DNA from: Blastococcus sp.
Lineage (GTDB): Bacteria; Actinomycetota; Actinomycetes; Mycobacteriales; Geodermatophilaceae
DNA: 64,000 bases
NCBI GenBank assembly: GCA_025965695.1
Contig: JAOPWM010000052.1
Span: 1 to 64,000, forward strand
Direction: 5' to 3'
Numbering within the stretch: the stretch's first letter is position 1; each line of letters starts with the position of its first letter. The notes under the pieces were generated by a model. That model saw nothing but the letters and a program-made list of their open reading frames with translations. It ran no database searches and was not told the DNA's origin. This document shows positions 18,378-26,844 of this stretch, piece after piece. Made by a program: the position numbers and the translations under genes.

Positions 18378-19430
18378 TTACAGTTCGCCTCCGGATGACG
18401 TCCGGAACCGGCGGACGCCCTGCTCTTCCGCGCTGGAGAGACGTCCCTGCACCAACAGCAACTCGAGGTGTGCTCCGGTCTCGGAGACGGCCAGCATCTG
18501 GTTGTAGGGGTCCAGGTCCGTGAAAGACCGCTCGCGCCGGGTCCAGCGCAGCCGGCCCGCGACCTCGAAGGCGGTGTGCGCGCCGGCGGCCACCGCGACC
18601 TCGGTCTGCTCCAGGCGACCTCCGTGGTGGTGGACCAGCTCGTCCACCCTCTGATGGACGCTGGCGGTGACCGGACCGTGTGCGGGCAGCAGCGTCGCAT
18701 CCGGGCGGGCTCGTACTGCGGCGAGCGACAGCAGGAAGTCCCCCAACGGGTTCGACGCGGTGACCGGCTCGAAGCCGATCGACGGGGTGATGGTGGGCAG
18801 CACGTGGTCACCGGCGAAGAGCAGACCGCCGTCGACGTCGTGGAACACGACGTGCCCCTGCGTGTGCCCGGGGGTCGGAACGACGTCAAGTGCGCGCGCC
18901 CCCGCCGTGACGACCTCACCCTGCGTGAACCAATGGTCAGGCCTCTCGAAGTCCAGGCGATTGATGTCCTCCTGGATGCCGGCCACCTGCGCCAGGTGGT
19001 CAGCCAGGGCCCCGGCCCCCGCCCGTCGCAGTTGCATGAGCTGGTGCTGCAGAGGTACGCGGGTCGGGTCCATCGCGGCCTCGATCGCCGGCTGCTCGCC
19101 GATGCCCAGCCCGATCGACGTTCCGAACTCGCGGCGCAGATGGACTGCTTGGGTGTAGTGATCGCGGTGGACATGGGTGATGAGGAAGCGTTCGACGTCC
19201 GTGAAGGACCATCCCAGGGCGTCGAACGCCTCGGCGAGCAGCCGACGGGCGTCCGGGATGGCCCAGCCGGAGTCGATGAGAACCACGCCGGCGCCGGTCG
19301 TGAGCGCGTAGACGTTGACCGCCCTCAGTCCGTCGCTGGGCAGGGGCAGCGGTACGCGGTAGACGCCCGGCACGACCTCGAAGATTCCTGGGGAGGACCA
19401 CTCCTCGGTGCCGTCCGGGAGCACCCTCAT
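18378..19430 (-). CDS. MBL-fold metallo-hydrolase
   Basis: The protein (350 aa) is a metallo-beta-lactamase-fold hydrolase with ITHVHRDHYTQAV (HxHxDH), TPGHTQGHVVF and FAGDHVLPTI metal-ligand blocks, and a LPAHG C-terminal His. A winged-helix-like C-terminal domain, LRWTRRERSFTDLDPYNQML, follows, as in the lactamase-B2 group. Such proteins hydrolyse thioesters or lactones. Its ATG overlaps by four bases the stop of the eroded crotonase gene upstream, making it the last gene of the minus-strand thiolase operon, where thioester or lactone cleavage would fit. Confidence 0.9.
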   Translation of the reverse strand: MRVLPDGTEEWSSPGIFEVVPGVYRVPLPLPSDGLRAVNVYALTTGAGVVLIDSGWAIPDARRLLAEAFDALGWSFTDVERFLITHVHRDHYTQAVHLRREFGTSIGLGIGEQPAIEAAMDPTRVPLQHQLMQLRRAGAGALADHLAQVAGIQEDINRLDFERPDHWFTQGEVVTAGARALDVVPTPGHTQGHVVFHDVDGGLLFAGDHVLPTITPSIGFEPVTASNPLGDFLLSLAAVRARPDATLLPAHGPVTASVHQRVDELVHHHGGRLEQTEVAVAAGAHTAFEVAGRLRWTRRERSFTDLDPYNQMLAVSETGAHLELLLVQGRLSSAEEQGVRRFRTSSGGEL

Positions 19431-19780
19431 GGCGCCACCGGCTGATCAGCGGGCTTCTGCCCTGCTGCCGCGCCGCGGAAGGGGGCGAAGTCCGGGGGCC
19501 GCTTGTCGTGGAAGGTGGCGTGCGCCGCGGCGAGGGTGAGGTCGCAGATGACGTGGAGGACGTGACCCCCGCCGACGCAGAAGGCGCGGTCCCCGGCTCC
19601 CGTCAGAGCGACCACACCCACCGAGGAATCGACCCAAGCGGCCTTGAAGGCGCGGATCAGCTCATCCACAGTCCGTGCCCGGAACGCGTTCAGGCACTCC
19701 GGACGGTCGATCGTGATCCAGGCCAGCCCACGATCGACCTGGAAGCGGACGTCGATCAGTTCCTCGTGATGCACATGCAT
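19427..19780 (-). pseudogene. Crotonase-family gene with two internal deletions (BadI-like)
   Basis: This open frame of 117 residues splices together three distant pieces of a roughly 260-aa crotonase. The N-terminal strand region is GLAWITIDRPECLNAFRART up to GAGDRAFC. It jumps to VGGGHVLHVICDLTLAA, normally 50 residues later, and then directly to the C-terminal tail TFHDKRPPDFAPFRG. The pattern GGGHVLHVICDLT resembles 2-ketocyclohexanecarboxyl-CoA hydrolase (BadI). Both oxyanion loops and the trimerisation helices are mostly gone, so catalysis is unlikely. The frame and its coupling to the downstream MBL gene (ATGA overlap) are intact. Confidence 0.75.
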
Positions 19781-19817
19781 CTCCGGTCGTTGGCAGTGGT
19801 GTGCCCTAGCGGGGCCG

Positions 19818-20858
19818 TCAGGCTTTCGGGCCGAACGTGTCGAGGATGGCCTCGAGGTTCTCGGCGAAGCGTTCCTCGGAGAGGCCGAAGCTCGGCGAGT
19901 AGAGGAGCGCGTCGTCGTAGAGACCGTCGAAGCCGTCGGAGAACCGCTGTCGCACCTCGTCCGGCGGACCCGCCACGGCCATGGCGTCGACGAGTGCCTC
20001 GGGAACGGCCGCGATCATGGCGGCCCTGTCCCGTCGCATCCAGGCAGCCCGGATCTCCTCGATGTCGCGCTCGAAGCCGTGGAGACGGAAAACGCCCGCA
20101 TAGCTCTTGACGACCGCGTAGAAAGCGATCTGTGCCTTCGCGTCAGCGCGCGCCACGTCGACGTCGTCATGGATGGAGCAGATGACGTAGCCGGCGATGC
20201 CCACATCGACATCCCTCCGACCACTGAGCTGCGTCCCCGTCGCCAGTGCCGGCCGCACGACCTCCTCGACGTACCGACGCGTGAAGATGGGGTGCCCGAC
20301 CAGGCCGTCGGCGACCGTCCCGGCTGCCTGCACCATGCGTGGGTTCACGCCGGCGAGGTAGACGGGGATGTCGGCGCGAAGCGGGGGCCGGACGGCGACC
20401 GTCGGCTGGAGCCGAACGGAGTAGAAGCGGCCCTCGTGGTTCACGCCGCTCTCGTCCATCGCCCAGAACTGGCGCAGCAGCGGTACCAACTCCTCGACCC
20501 GCTTCGCCGGCGCCTCGGGGTCGGCTCCGTGCCAATCCCTCTGCATGGTCCGCGTTCCCGTACCCAGACCCAGGATCAGCCGGCCGTTGGAGAGCTCGTC
20601 GAGGTCCCGCGCCTCGGCCGACAGGACCAGGGGTGAGCGTCCGACCGCGTAGGCGATCGCACTGCCCAGTGTCACGCGCTCACTGGCATTCGCCATCGCC
20701 GCCAGGGAGACGACAGCCGTCCGCTCGTAGAACTCGGTCGTCCAGACGGAATCGAAGCCGGCGACCTCGGCACGGGACGTCAGCTGAACCGCGGTAGCGA
20801 TGTCCCCACCCAACAGCACGATCCCCATGCGTGAGCGGGTTCCCGCGCCGGCGGTCAC
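19818..20858 (-). CDS. LLM-class F420-dependent oxidoreductase
   Basis: This 346-residue luciferase-like TIM-barrel protein has AEVAGFDSVWTTEFYERTAV and LSNGRLILGLGTGTRTMQRD, typical of actinobacterial F420-utilising members. Motif LAGVNPRMVQAAGTVADGLV marks the C-terminal half. It probably transfers hydride between F420H2 and an enoyl-, aldehyde- or alcohol-type substrate. It is in line with the nitronate-monooxygenase-like and thiolase genes, 42 bases downstream of the former, so it is part of the same catabolic operon. FMN instead of F420 cannot be excluded. Confidence 0.88.
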   Translation of the reverse strand: MTAGAGTRSRMGIVLLGGDIATAVQLTSRAEVAGFDSVWTTEFYERTAVVSLAAMANASERVTLGSAIAYAVGRSPLVLSAEARDLDELSNGRLILGLGTGTRTMQRDWHGADPEAPAKRVEELVPLLRQFWAMDESGVNHEGRFYSVRLQPTVAVRPPLRADIPVYLAGVNPRMVQAAGTVADGLVGHPIFTRRYVEEVVRPALATGTQLSGRRDVDVGIAGYVICSIHDDVDVARADAKAQIAFYAVVKSYAGVFRLHGFERDIEEIRAAWMRRDRAAMIAAVPEALVDAMAVAGPPDEVRQRFSDGFDGLYDDALLYSPSFGLSEERFAENLEAILDTFGPKA

Positions 20859-20900
20859 CAGGTGCGCCCGTGCCTCGTGAACGTCACGTCGCCGGCTCCG

Positions 20901-21941
20901 TCAGACCGCGGCCGCGGGCTGTGAGCCGGCGGCCAGCCGCTGCAGCAGGGCGGCGGCCTCCGCTGCCATGCGCGGCACGAATTCGGCGATGGAGACGATC
21001 TCGCGGATGCCGCTGGAGACCTGCCCGGCGGCCATGATCCCGTTCTCGACGTCACCGGTCTCCTGAGCCCGGATCAACCCCTCGTCCTTCCACCGGATGA
21101 GTTCGTCGCTGGTCATCTCGTTGGTGCGGACGATCTCGAGCAGTCGTTCGACGCCGGCGTTGCGCAGTCCGCGCGCGGGGCCGTACACCGCGGGGAAGAC
21201 GACGTCGTCGCCCTCGCGCGCATCGACGATCCGCTGGGCGTAGGCCGGGTGCCAGTCGGTGTTCTCGTGGGTCGCGATGAATCGGGTGCCCATCGCGACC
21301 CCACTCGCGCCGAGGGCCAGCGCGGCGGCGAGCGTCCGGCCGTCCCTGGCGCCGCCGGAGAGCACGACGGGGACCGACACCGTCTCGGCGACGTTCGGCA
21401 CGAGGACGAACGTGTGCACCGGGCTGGCGTGCGTGTGGCCGCCCATCTCGTAACCGGAGGCGATGACGACGTCGACGCCCTGCTCCTCGGCCTTCTGCGC
21501 GTGACGCGTGGCGCCGACCTTGTGCATGTGGACCAGGCCGGCGTCGCGGATCATGGCGCGGAACTCACCGGGGAAGCCGGCGCTGGTCGTCAACGCCACG
21601 AGCTGGCGCTCGACCGCGCTGTCCTCGCGACGGGCCTCGATGACAGCCCGGATGTATGCCTCGCTGACCGGTAGGACGGTGCCGCTGTCGTCGCGTCCGA
21701 CGGGCACGTTGACCGCGAACGGGCGGTCGGTGAGCCCGGCCACCTCCGCGATGCTCTCTCGCAGCAGGCGGGACCCCACGGCGGGGTCCTTCGTCATCCC
21801 CGGCATGCTGACCGTGCCCAGCCCGCCGGCGGCCGACACAGCGGCCGCGATGCTGTTGGTCTTGTAGGGGCCCATGCCCTCCTGGATGATCGGGTGCTCG
21901 ATCCCCAGCAGTTCGGTCAGACGGTTGGAAAGCGTGTTCAC
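20901..21941 (-). CDS. Nitronate monooxygenase / 2-nitropropane dioxygenase-like flavoprotein
   Basis: The protein (346 aa) is an FMN TIM barrel. It begins LSNRLTELLGIEHPIIQEGM, then AAVSAAGGLGTVSMPG, VDVVIASGYEMGGHTH with the active-site His, VPVVLSGGARDGRTLAAALA and LGASGVAMGTRFIATHE. In acyl-CoA degradation clusters these proteins commonly act as FMN-dependent enoyl reductase/oxidase-like enzymes rather than on nitronates. The GTG start follows AGAGGGAA. It begins 14 bases after the thiolase-like gene, in the same operon. Confidence 0.88.
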   Translation of the reverse strand: MNTLSNRLTELLGIEHPIIQEGMGPYKTNSIAAAVSAAGGLGTVSMPGMTKDPAVGSRLLRESIAEVAGLTDRPFAVNVPVGRDDSGTVLPVSEAYIRAVIEARREDSAVERQLVALTTSAGFPGEFRAMIRDAGLVHMHKVGATRHAQKAEEQGVDVVIASGYEMGGHTHASPVHTFVLVPNVAETVSVPVVLSGGARDGRTLAAALALGASGVAMGTRFIATHENTDWHPAYAQRIVDAREGDDVVFPAVYGPARGLRNAGVERLLEIVRTNEMTSDELIRWKDEGLIRAQETGDVENGIMAAGQVSSGIREIVSIAEFVPRMAAEAAALLQRLAAGSQPAAAV

Positions 21942-21955
21942 GGTGTTCCCTCTGC

Positions 21956-23104
21956 TCAGCGGTCGGTGGTGAGGACGAGTGCGGAACCGTCGGCCAGGGC
22001 GCCGGACGTGACGACGCCGACCTCGTGCCGTGACACCTGACGGGCGCCGCCTCGGCCCTGGATCTGGAGCGCCGCCTCGGCGACGGTGTTCATGCCGTGC
22101 AGGTAGCCCTCGGCCAAGAGGCCACCGTGGGTGTTGACCGGCAGGCTGCCCGCCAATCCGGTGGCACCCGACCGGACGAACTCCCCGGCCTCGCCACGCC
22201 CGCAGAAGCCGAGGCCCTCCAGGCCCATGAGCACCACGGCGGTGAAGCAGTCGTAGATCTCGGCGAAGTCGACGTCGCTCGCGGAGATGCCGGCGCGGCC
22301 GTACAGCTCGTCGCGCAGCAGGCCCGTGAAGTTGCGGGTGTAGTCGTCGTAGAGCAACTGATCGCCGATGTCCAGGCCCGGCCTGGCACCTGCGCGGTAG
22401 GCCGCGGACGCGATCACCGCCGGCGGCTGCTGCAGATCGCGGGCCCGGTCCAGGCTCGTCACCAGGACGGCGCAGGCCCCATCGACCTCGCTCGTGCAGT
22501 CGGCCACCCGGAAGGGGTCGGCAATCATCGGTGACGCGAGGTAGGACTCCATGTCCAACGGCCGCCGCAGGATGGCGCGGTCGTTGAGCTCGGCGTAGGC
22601 CCGCTGCGCCACGGCGACGTCGCCCAGGGCCCGAGGGTCGGTGCCCGTCTCGTGCAGGTACCGCTGCGCCCACATGGCGATGTACATCAGATAGGCGTTG
22701 TAGCCGATCGGGTAGCGGTACTGGGACGCGCCCCCGGCGAACTGTCCGCTCCCCACACGGACCCCGGATCGGCCGTTGAGCGCCCGGAAGACCAGGACGT
22801 TCTCGGCGTACCCCTGCGCCACCGCCATCGCCGCCTGCTGGACCATGAAGCACGGCGACTGGCCACCCTGCTGGAAGTCCATCACGAAGCGCAGCCCAGG
22901 CAGGGCCAATGACGTGGCGACTGCCTCGCTGGACACGGAGTCGTTCAGGACGCTGAAGCTGACGACGCCGTCGATCTCCCCGAACGGCAGACCTGCGTCT
23001 TGTGCCGCCCCCCGCGCCGCCTCACTGGCGAGGTCGAGCACGGTCCGGCCTGAGGCCTTGGTCATCTCGGTGTATCCGACGCCTGCGATCGCTGCAGTTC
23101 TCAT
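21956..23104 (-). CDS. Thiolase-family protein (SCP-x/Ltp2-like)
   Basis: The 382-residue thiolase-fold protein opens with MRTAAIAGVGYTEMTKASGR and has the C-terminal blocks EIYDCFTAVVLMGLEGLGF and NTHGGLLAEGYLHGMNTVAE. The normal nucleophile segment is QQGGQSPCFMVQQAAMAV rather than the classical NxxCxSG, as in lipid-transfer-protein-like members. Ltp2-type relatives cleave beta-hydroxyacyl-CoA by a retro-aldol reaction with a DUF35 OB-fold partner, and such a partner is encoded at 24540 on the facing operon. The ATG follows GAGGAGG. Its promoter TTGACG overlaps the operator-like site at 23153-23166. Thiolase versus aldolase remains open. Confidence 0.88.
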   Translation of the reverse strand: MRTAAIAGVGYTEMTKASGRTVLDLASEAARGAAQDAGLPFGEIDGVVSFSVLNDSVSSEAVATSLALPGLRFVMDFQQGGQSPCFMVQQAAMAVAQGYAENVLVFRALNGRSGVRVGSGQFAGGASQYRYPIGYNAYLMYIAMWAQRYLHETGTDPRALGDVAVAQRAYAELNDRAILRRPLDMESYLASPMIADPFRVADCTSEVDGACAVLVTSLDRARDLQQPPAVIASAAYRAGARPGLDIGDQLLYDDYTRNFTGLLRDELYGRAGISASDVDFAEIYDCFTAVVLMGLEGLGFCGRGEAGEFVRSGATGLAGSLPVNTHGGLLAEGYLHGMNTVAEAALQIQGRGGARQVSRHEVGVVTSGALADGSALVLTTDR

Positions 23105-23121
23105 GGCACCTCCTCGGTCAC

Positions 23122-23213
23122 CAGCAAGGTAAAAGGATCGCGGGCGATACGTCAACCGGCGGGTAGAAGTTTTCCCTTGACGTCGGTTATCAACCCGGTG
23201 TTAGTCTCGCGCC
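23122..23213. promoter_or_regulatory. Divergent promoters with two operator-like dyads 38 bp apart
   Basis: On the minus strand, TTGACG and TACCTT, 18 bases apart, form a promoter for the thiolase operon. On the plus strand, TTGACG (23177-23182) and GTTAGT (23200-23205), 17 apart, place the thioesterase GTG eight bases after the -10, a leaderless start. The dyad-like sites CAACCGGCGGGTAG (23153-23166) and CAACCCGGTGTTAG (23191-23204) begin 38 bp apart and overlap the minus -35 and plus -10. The same pair with the same spacing occurs at 31367-31418. Confidence 0.7.
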
Positions 23214-23714
23214 GTGACCACAGGGCATCAACCATCACTGAGCGTCGCCACCAGACGCGTGACGATGGGCGACGTCGACGCGGCAGGGATCCTGTATTTC
23301 CCGGTGCCCTTCCGGTGGCACGAGGAGCTGTTCACCGGCTGGCTCAAGGACGTGGGGCATCCGATCAGCGGGATGCTCCGGGACGGGGAAGCCTGCCCCT
23401 GCGTGGGCTCGGCCGCGACCTACCCAGCTCCGGCGGCGGTCGACGACGAGCTGGAGATGACCCTCCACCCGACCAGCGCCGGAACGACGTCGTTCGGCCT
23501 GACGACGAGGGTCCGCCGGGTCGACAACGGGCGGCTCGTCGTGCACGTCGGCAGTTGGCACGTCTGGGCCGCCTTCACCGGGGAGGCGCCGAACCGCACG
23601 CTCAGTCCGACGCCGTTGCCGTCCTGGCTGCGGATCGCGCTCGCCGACGCACCCATGACCGAACCGCCGGCGCCTGGCAGGCCCTCGGCGATCACCACTG
23701 GAGGACAGCAGTGA
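23214..23714 (+). CDS. Hotdog-fold acyl-CoA thioesterase
   Basis: The 166-residue 4-hydroxybenzoyl-CoA-thioesterase-type protein has VTMGDVDAAGILYFPVPFRW (the DxxGxxYF-type active-site loop with Asp) and the long helix HEELFTGWLKDVGHP. It probably releases a free acid from a pathway CoA thioester or controls CoA recycling. The GTG is read as leaderless because a -10 element ends eight bases upstream. It is the first gene of the plus-strand catabolic operon and overlaps the crotonase gene by four bases. Confidence 0.85.
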   Translation: MTTGHQPSLSVATRRVTMGDVDAAGILYFPVPFRWHEELFTGWLKDVGHPISGMLRDGEACPCVGSAATYPAPAAVDDELEMTLHPTSAGTTSFGLTTRVRRVDNGRLVVHVGSWHVWAAFTGEAPNRTLSPTPLPSWLRIALADAPMTEPPAPGRPSAITTGGQQ

Positions 23715-24526
23715 CCGACAACGACACGATCCTCGTCGAGCGCATCCCGGTCGACGATCACGGCTCCACGCTGGGCCTGGTGACTCTCAACCGGCCGAAG
23801 GAGATGAACCCCCTCGACTGGGACACCGGCCTGCGGCTGGGCCGCATCTTCGACGAGCTGGCGGCGGACCCGCAGGTGCGCGTCATCGCCGTCACCGGAG
23901 CGGGCCGGGCCTTCTCGGCGGGCGGCGACATGAAGAAGTATCAGGTGCTGCAGCGGGACCCGAAGGACTTCCCGCAGTTCCTGGCGGACCTGCACGAGGT
24001 CTTCAGCCGTATCTCCCAGCAGCCCAAGCCCGTGATCGCGCTGGTGAACGGGATCGCGGTCGCCGGGGGGATCGAGCTGATCCTGTCCTGTGATCTGGCG
24101 ATCGCGGCCGAGTCGGCGCAGATCGGCGACGCGCACCTGACGTTCGGTCAGATGGGCGGCGGCGGGGTGCTGACGCTGCTGCCGCGCGCGGTCGGCCCCG
24201 CTCGGGCCCGCGAGCTCGTGCTTTCCGGACGCCTGCTCTCACCCGCGGAGGCGCTCGACTGGGGTCTGGTCAGTCAGGTCGTGCCCGACGCCGATCTCAT
24301 CGCCGCCGGCATCGCCTTCACCAAGGAGGTCGCCAAGAAGTCGCCGCTCGCGGTCGCGAACGCCAAGAGCGTCCTCAACGCCGCCTTCTCCGACGGGACG
24401 GGCATCCCGGCCGGGATGCGTCTCGAGCGTGAGGTGACCGCCCGTTACTGCCTCACCAGCGACGACGCGCACGAAGGACTGCACGCCTTCGCCGACAAGC
24501 GTCCCCCCGCCTTCACCGGACGATGA
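23711..24526 (+). CDS. Enoyl-CoA hydratase/isomerase
   Basis: This complete crotonase (271 aa) has oxyanion-hole strands AGRAFSAGGDMKKYQ and VNGIAVAGGIELILSCDLAI and the trimerisation region FGQMGGGGVLTLLPRAVGPA. The position of the second catalytic Glu (usually E near 144/164) reads GGGGV, so its reaction may differ from simple hydration. The GTG at the TGA of the thioesterase gene gives translational coupling. It is intact, unlike the eroded crotonase in the facing operon, and may have replaced it. Confidence 0.9.
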   Translation: MTDNDTILVERIPVDDHGSTLGLVTLNRPKEMNPLDWDTGLRLGRIFDELAADPQVRVIAVTGAGRAFSAGGDMKKYQVLQRDPKDFPQFLADLHEVFSRISQQPKPVIALVNGIAVAGGIELILSCDLAIAAESAQIGDAHLTFGQMGGGGVLTLLPRAVGPARARELVLSGRLLSPAEALDWGLVSQVVPDADLIAAGIAFTKEVAKKSPLAVANAKSVLNAAFSDGTGIPAGMRLEREVTARYCLTSDDAHEGLHAFADKRPPAFTGR

Positions 24527-24539
24527 ACAGGAGTTCTTC

Positions 24540-24956
24540 GTGACCACGACCGACGCACCGACCCCGACACCGCCGAAGCCGGTACCAGACGAGGACAGCG
24601 CAGGTTACTGGGAGCAGCTGCGCGAGCACCGCGTCGTTCTACAGGCCTGCACGGAGTGTGACCGTCGCCGCTTCCCGGCCACACCTGCCTGCCCCTACTG
24701 TGCCCACCCGCACTGGCGACTCGAGCAGGCCGCGGGCACCGGCACCGTCTACTCCTTCATCGTCGTGCACCGCGCCTTCGATCCCGCCTTCGCCGCAGAC
24801 GTCCCGTACACCGTCGCGACGGTCGACCTCGACGGCGGCGGACGACTCATCGCACGCATGGACCTCACAGCCCCCATCGGGGCGCGAGTCGGTCCGCACT
24901 TCGTCGACCACACCGACTGGACCGAGCTGCGGTTCCAAGAGCTGGAGGCATCATGA
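24540..24956 (+). CDS. Zn-ribbon OB-fold (DUF35) protein, thiolase/Ltp2 partner
   Basis: The 138-residue protein has a rubredoxin-like zinc ribbon, LQACTECDRRRFPATPACPYCA (two CxxC pairs), after an N-terminal helix SAGYWEQLREHRVVLQ. An OB-fold with GTGTVYSFIVVHRAFDPAFA follows. DUF35 proteins form complexes with thiolase-like enzymes such as Ltp2, binding the CoA thioester. Here the thiolase-like gene is on the opposite operon but under the same control region. It overlaps the acyl-CoA dehydrogenase gene by four bases. Confidence 0.92.
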   Translation: MTTTDAPTPTPPKPVPDEDSAGYWEQLREHRVVLQACTECDRRRFPATPACPYCAHPHWRLEQAAGTGTVYSFIVVHRAFDPAFAADVPYTVATVDLDGGGRLIARMDLTAPIGARVGPHFVDHTDWTELRFQELEAS

Positions 24957-26140
24957 CGACCCTTGCCGAGACGCACCAGAGCACCGCGTCGCCCTTCGCC
25001 GAGACCATCCGGCGGTTCACGGCGGAGAAGGTCATCCCGCGCAACCACGAGCTCGATCAGCACCCGCAGGACATGGGGCTCATCCGCGAGCTGCTCCTGG
25101 AGGCCGGCAGGCTGGGCCTGTACGGCGCGGTCATCCCGGAGGAGTACGGCGGCACGGGGCCCAACTCCCTGGCGCTCCACGAGGGCATCGAGGAGCTGGG
25201 CTACGGCAACGCCGGCCTGGCGATGTCCCTGATGCCCACCTATCTGCTGGCGCGCGCCGTCGCCCTGCACGGCTCGGCGGATCAGAAGACGCGCTGGCTC
25301 GTCCCGATCGCCGAGGGCAGCTCGATCGGGTCCTGGGCGGTGACCGAGCCGCACGCCGGTTCGGACGTCGCCAGCATCACCACCAAGGCCGAGCGCACGG
25401 CCAACGGCTGGCGCCTCAACGGCCGGAAGATGTTCATCACCAACGCGACGATCGCCGACTGCCTGCTCGTCCTGGCCCGCACGGGTGGTCCCGGCATCCG
25501 CGAGACGCTCACGACGTTCGTGATCCCCATGGACCTGCCGGGCATCAGCGTCCCGCGTGCCATAGAGAAGATGGGTCTTCGCTCCTCCCCCACGTGTGAG
25601 CTCGTCCTCGACGATGTCGAGGTCCCCGACTCCGACCGGCTGGGCCCGGTCGGGCATGGCTGGCAGATCGGCATGGACGTGCTCGACTACGAGCGGTTGG
25701 CCATCCCGGCGATCGCGGCCGGCATGTGCACTCGCGCCCTCGAGCTGTCCACGAAGTACGCCGCCGACCGCACAGCCTTCGGCAAGCCCCTCGACAAGCA
25801 CGGCCCGGTGCAGGGCATGCTCGCCGACATCGCCTGCGGGCTGCTCGAGTGCCGGCTGCTCTACCGGCACATCGCCGGGCTCGTGGATGCCGAGCGGCCC
25901 GCGATCATCGACGGATCCGTCGGCAAGCTGGTCGGGGCCAGGCTCGCCAATGCTGTCAGCAGCCTCGCCGTCCAGGTGCACGGCGGTTACGGCTACACCC
26001 GGGAGTACGAGGTCGAGCGCCTCTACCGGGACGCCCGCCTGTTCACCATCGGAGGCGGAACCAGCGAGATCCAGCAGAAGATCATCGCCGAGCACGTCGG
26101 GCGAGCGCCGGGCTGGGGCCGCCGGGCTGCGCTGCTCTGA
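24953..26140 (+). CDS. Acyl-CoA dehydrogenase, isovaleryl/long-chain-type active site
   Basis: The 395-residue FAD enzyme introduces an alpha,beta double bond into acyl-CoA. Seen are GSWAVTEPHAGSDVASITTK (FAD-binding signature), KMGLRSSPTCELVLDDVEVP and HGGYGYTREYEVERLYRDAR. The site where medium-chain enzymes carry the catalytic Glu reads IGGGTSEIQ, so the base must be elsewhere. LDYERLAIPAI near residue 245 matches the Glu of isovaleryl- and long-chain-type enzymes. It is the fourth gene of the operon. Electron acceptor genes (ETF) are not in the window. Confidence 0.93.
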   Translation: MTTLAETHQSTASPFAETIRRFTAEKVIPRNHELDQHPQDMGLIRELLLEAGRLGLYGAVIPEEYGGTGPNSLALHEGIEELGYGNAGLAMSLMPTYLLARAVALHGSADQKTRWLVPIAEGSSIGSWAVTEPHAGSDVASITTKAERTANGWRLNGRKMFITNATIADCLLVLARTGGPGIRETLTTFVIPMDLPGISVPRAIEKMGLRSSPTCELVLDDVEVPDSDRLGPVGHGWQIGMDVLDYERLAIPAIAAGMCTRALELSTKYAADRTAFGKPLDKHGPVQGMLADIACGLLECRLLYRHIAGLVDAERPAIIDGSVGKLVGARLANAVSSLAVQVHGGYGYTREYEVERLYRDARLFTIGGGTSEIQQKIIAEHVGRAPGWGRRAALL

Positions 26141-26202
26141 GCGGCGGTCGCCATAGCCTGCACGGGCACTGTCCGTCGGGCACTGAGCCCCAAGTCGAGG
26201 AG

Positions 26203-26844
26203 ATGATGGCGTTGACGACGGTGGATGGGCTGAGCTCGGAACCGACGAACAGAGTCGCCCGTCGACGCAACCAGAAGGTCCACGACATCCTCAACGCGAC
26301 GGCGAACGTCCTGGCCGAGCGCGGATACCACGAGACCAGCCTCGACGAGATCGCCGAGCGGCTCGACCTCACGAAGGCCTCGCTGTACCACTACTTCCCC
26401 AGCAAGGAAGCGCTCGTCACCGCCTGCCTCGAGTCGGTGGGCAAGCTGGTTACCGAGCGGTTGGCCGAGACGGCCGCCAACCGGAAGGGTTCGGCGAGCG
26501 AGCGCCTGACCGCCCTCATCGTCGTGCAGTTGGACTCCATCATCCGCGAGCACCCCCAGATGGCCAGGCTGTTCCTGCAGCCGCTGGATTGGCCGGAGCC
26601 CTACCGGGAGCGCACGAAGCTGCTGCGCCAGCAGCACGACGAGGTCTTCCGGACTGTCATCCGCGAGGGGGTCGCCAACGGGGAGTTCGGCGTCATCGAC
26701 GAAGCCGTCGCCGTCCACTGCCTGCACGGAGCGATGAACTACGTCCCCGTCTGGTTCCGACCCACGCGCAAGAAGGACTACGAAGAGATGTACATGACGG
26801 TGGCCGCGAGCCTCCTACGACTGTTCCGCTCCACCCCGGCATGA
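26203..26844 (+). CDS. TetR/AcrR regulator, likely controller of the catabolic island
   Basis: The 213-residue protein has the HTH NVLAERGYHETSLDEIAERL, then DLTKASLYHYFPSKEALVTA, typical of KstR2-like TetR regulators that sense CoA thioesters. The C-terminal all-helical domain is of TetR_C_33-like length. Two adjacent ATGs (MMAL) are possible starts after GAGGAG. It sits in the plus-strand operon between the acyl-CoA dehydrogenase and the SDR. It is the only regulator in the island, so the paired sites at 23.15 and 31.37 kb are most simply its operators. Confidence 0.9.
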   Translation: MMALTTVDGLSSEPTNRVARRRNQKVHDILNATANVLAERGYHETSLDEIAERLDLTKASLYHYFPSKEALVTACLESVGKLVTERLAETAANRKGSASERLTALIVVQLDSIIREHPQMARLFLQPLDWPEPYRERTKLLRQQHDEVFRTVIREGVANGEFGVIDEAVAVHCLHGAMNYVPVWFRPTRKKDYEEMYMTVAASLLRLFRSTPA

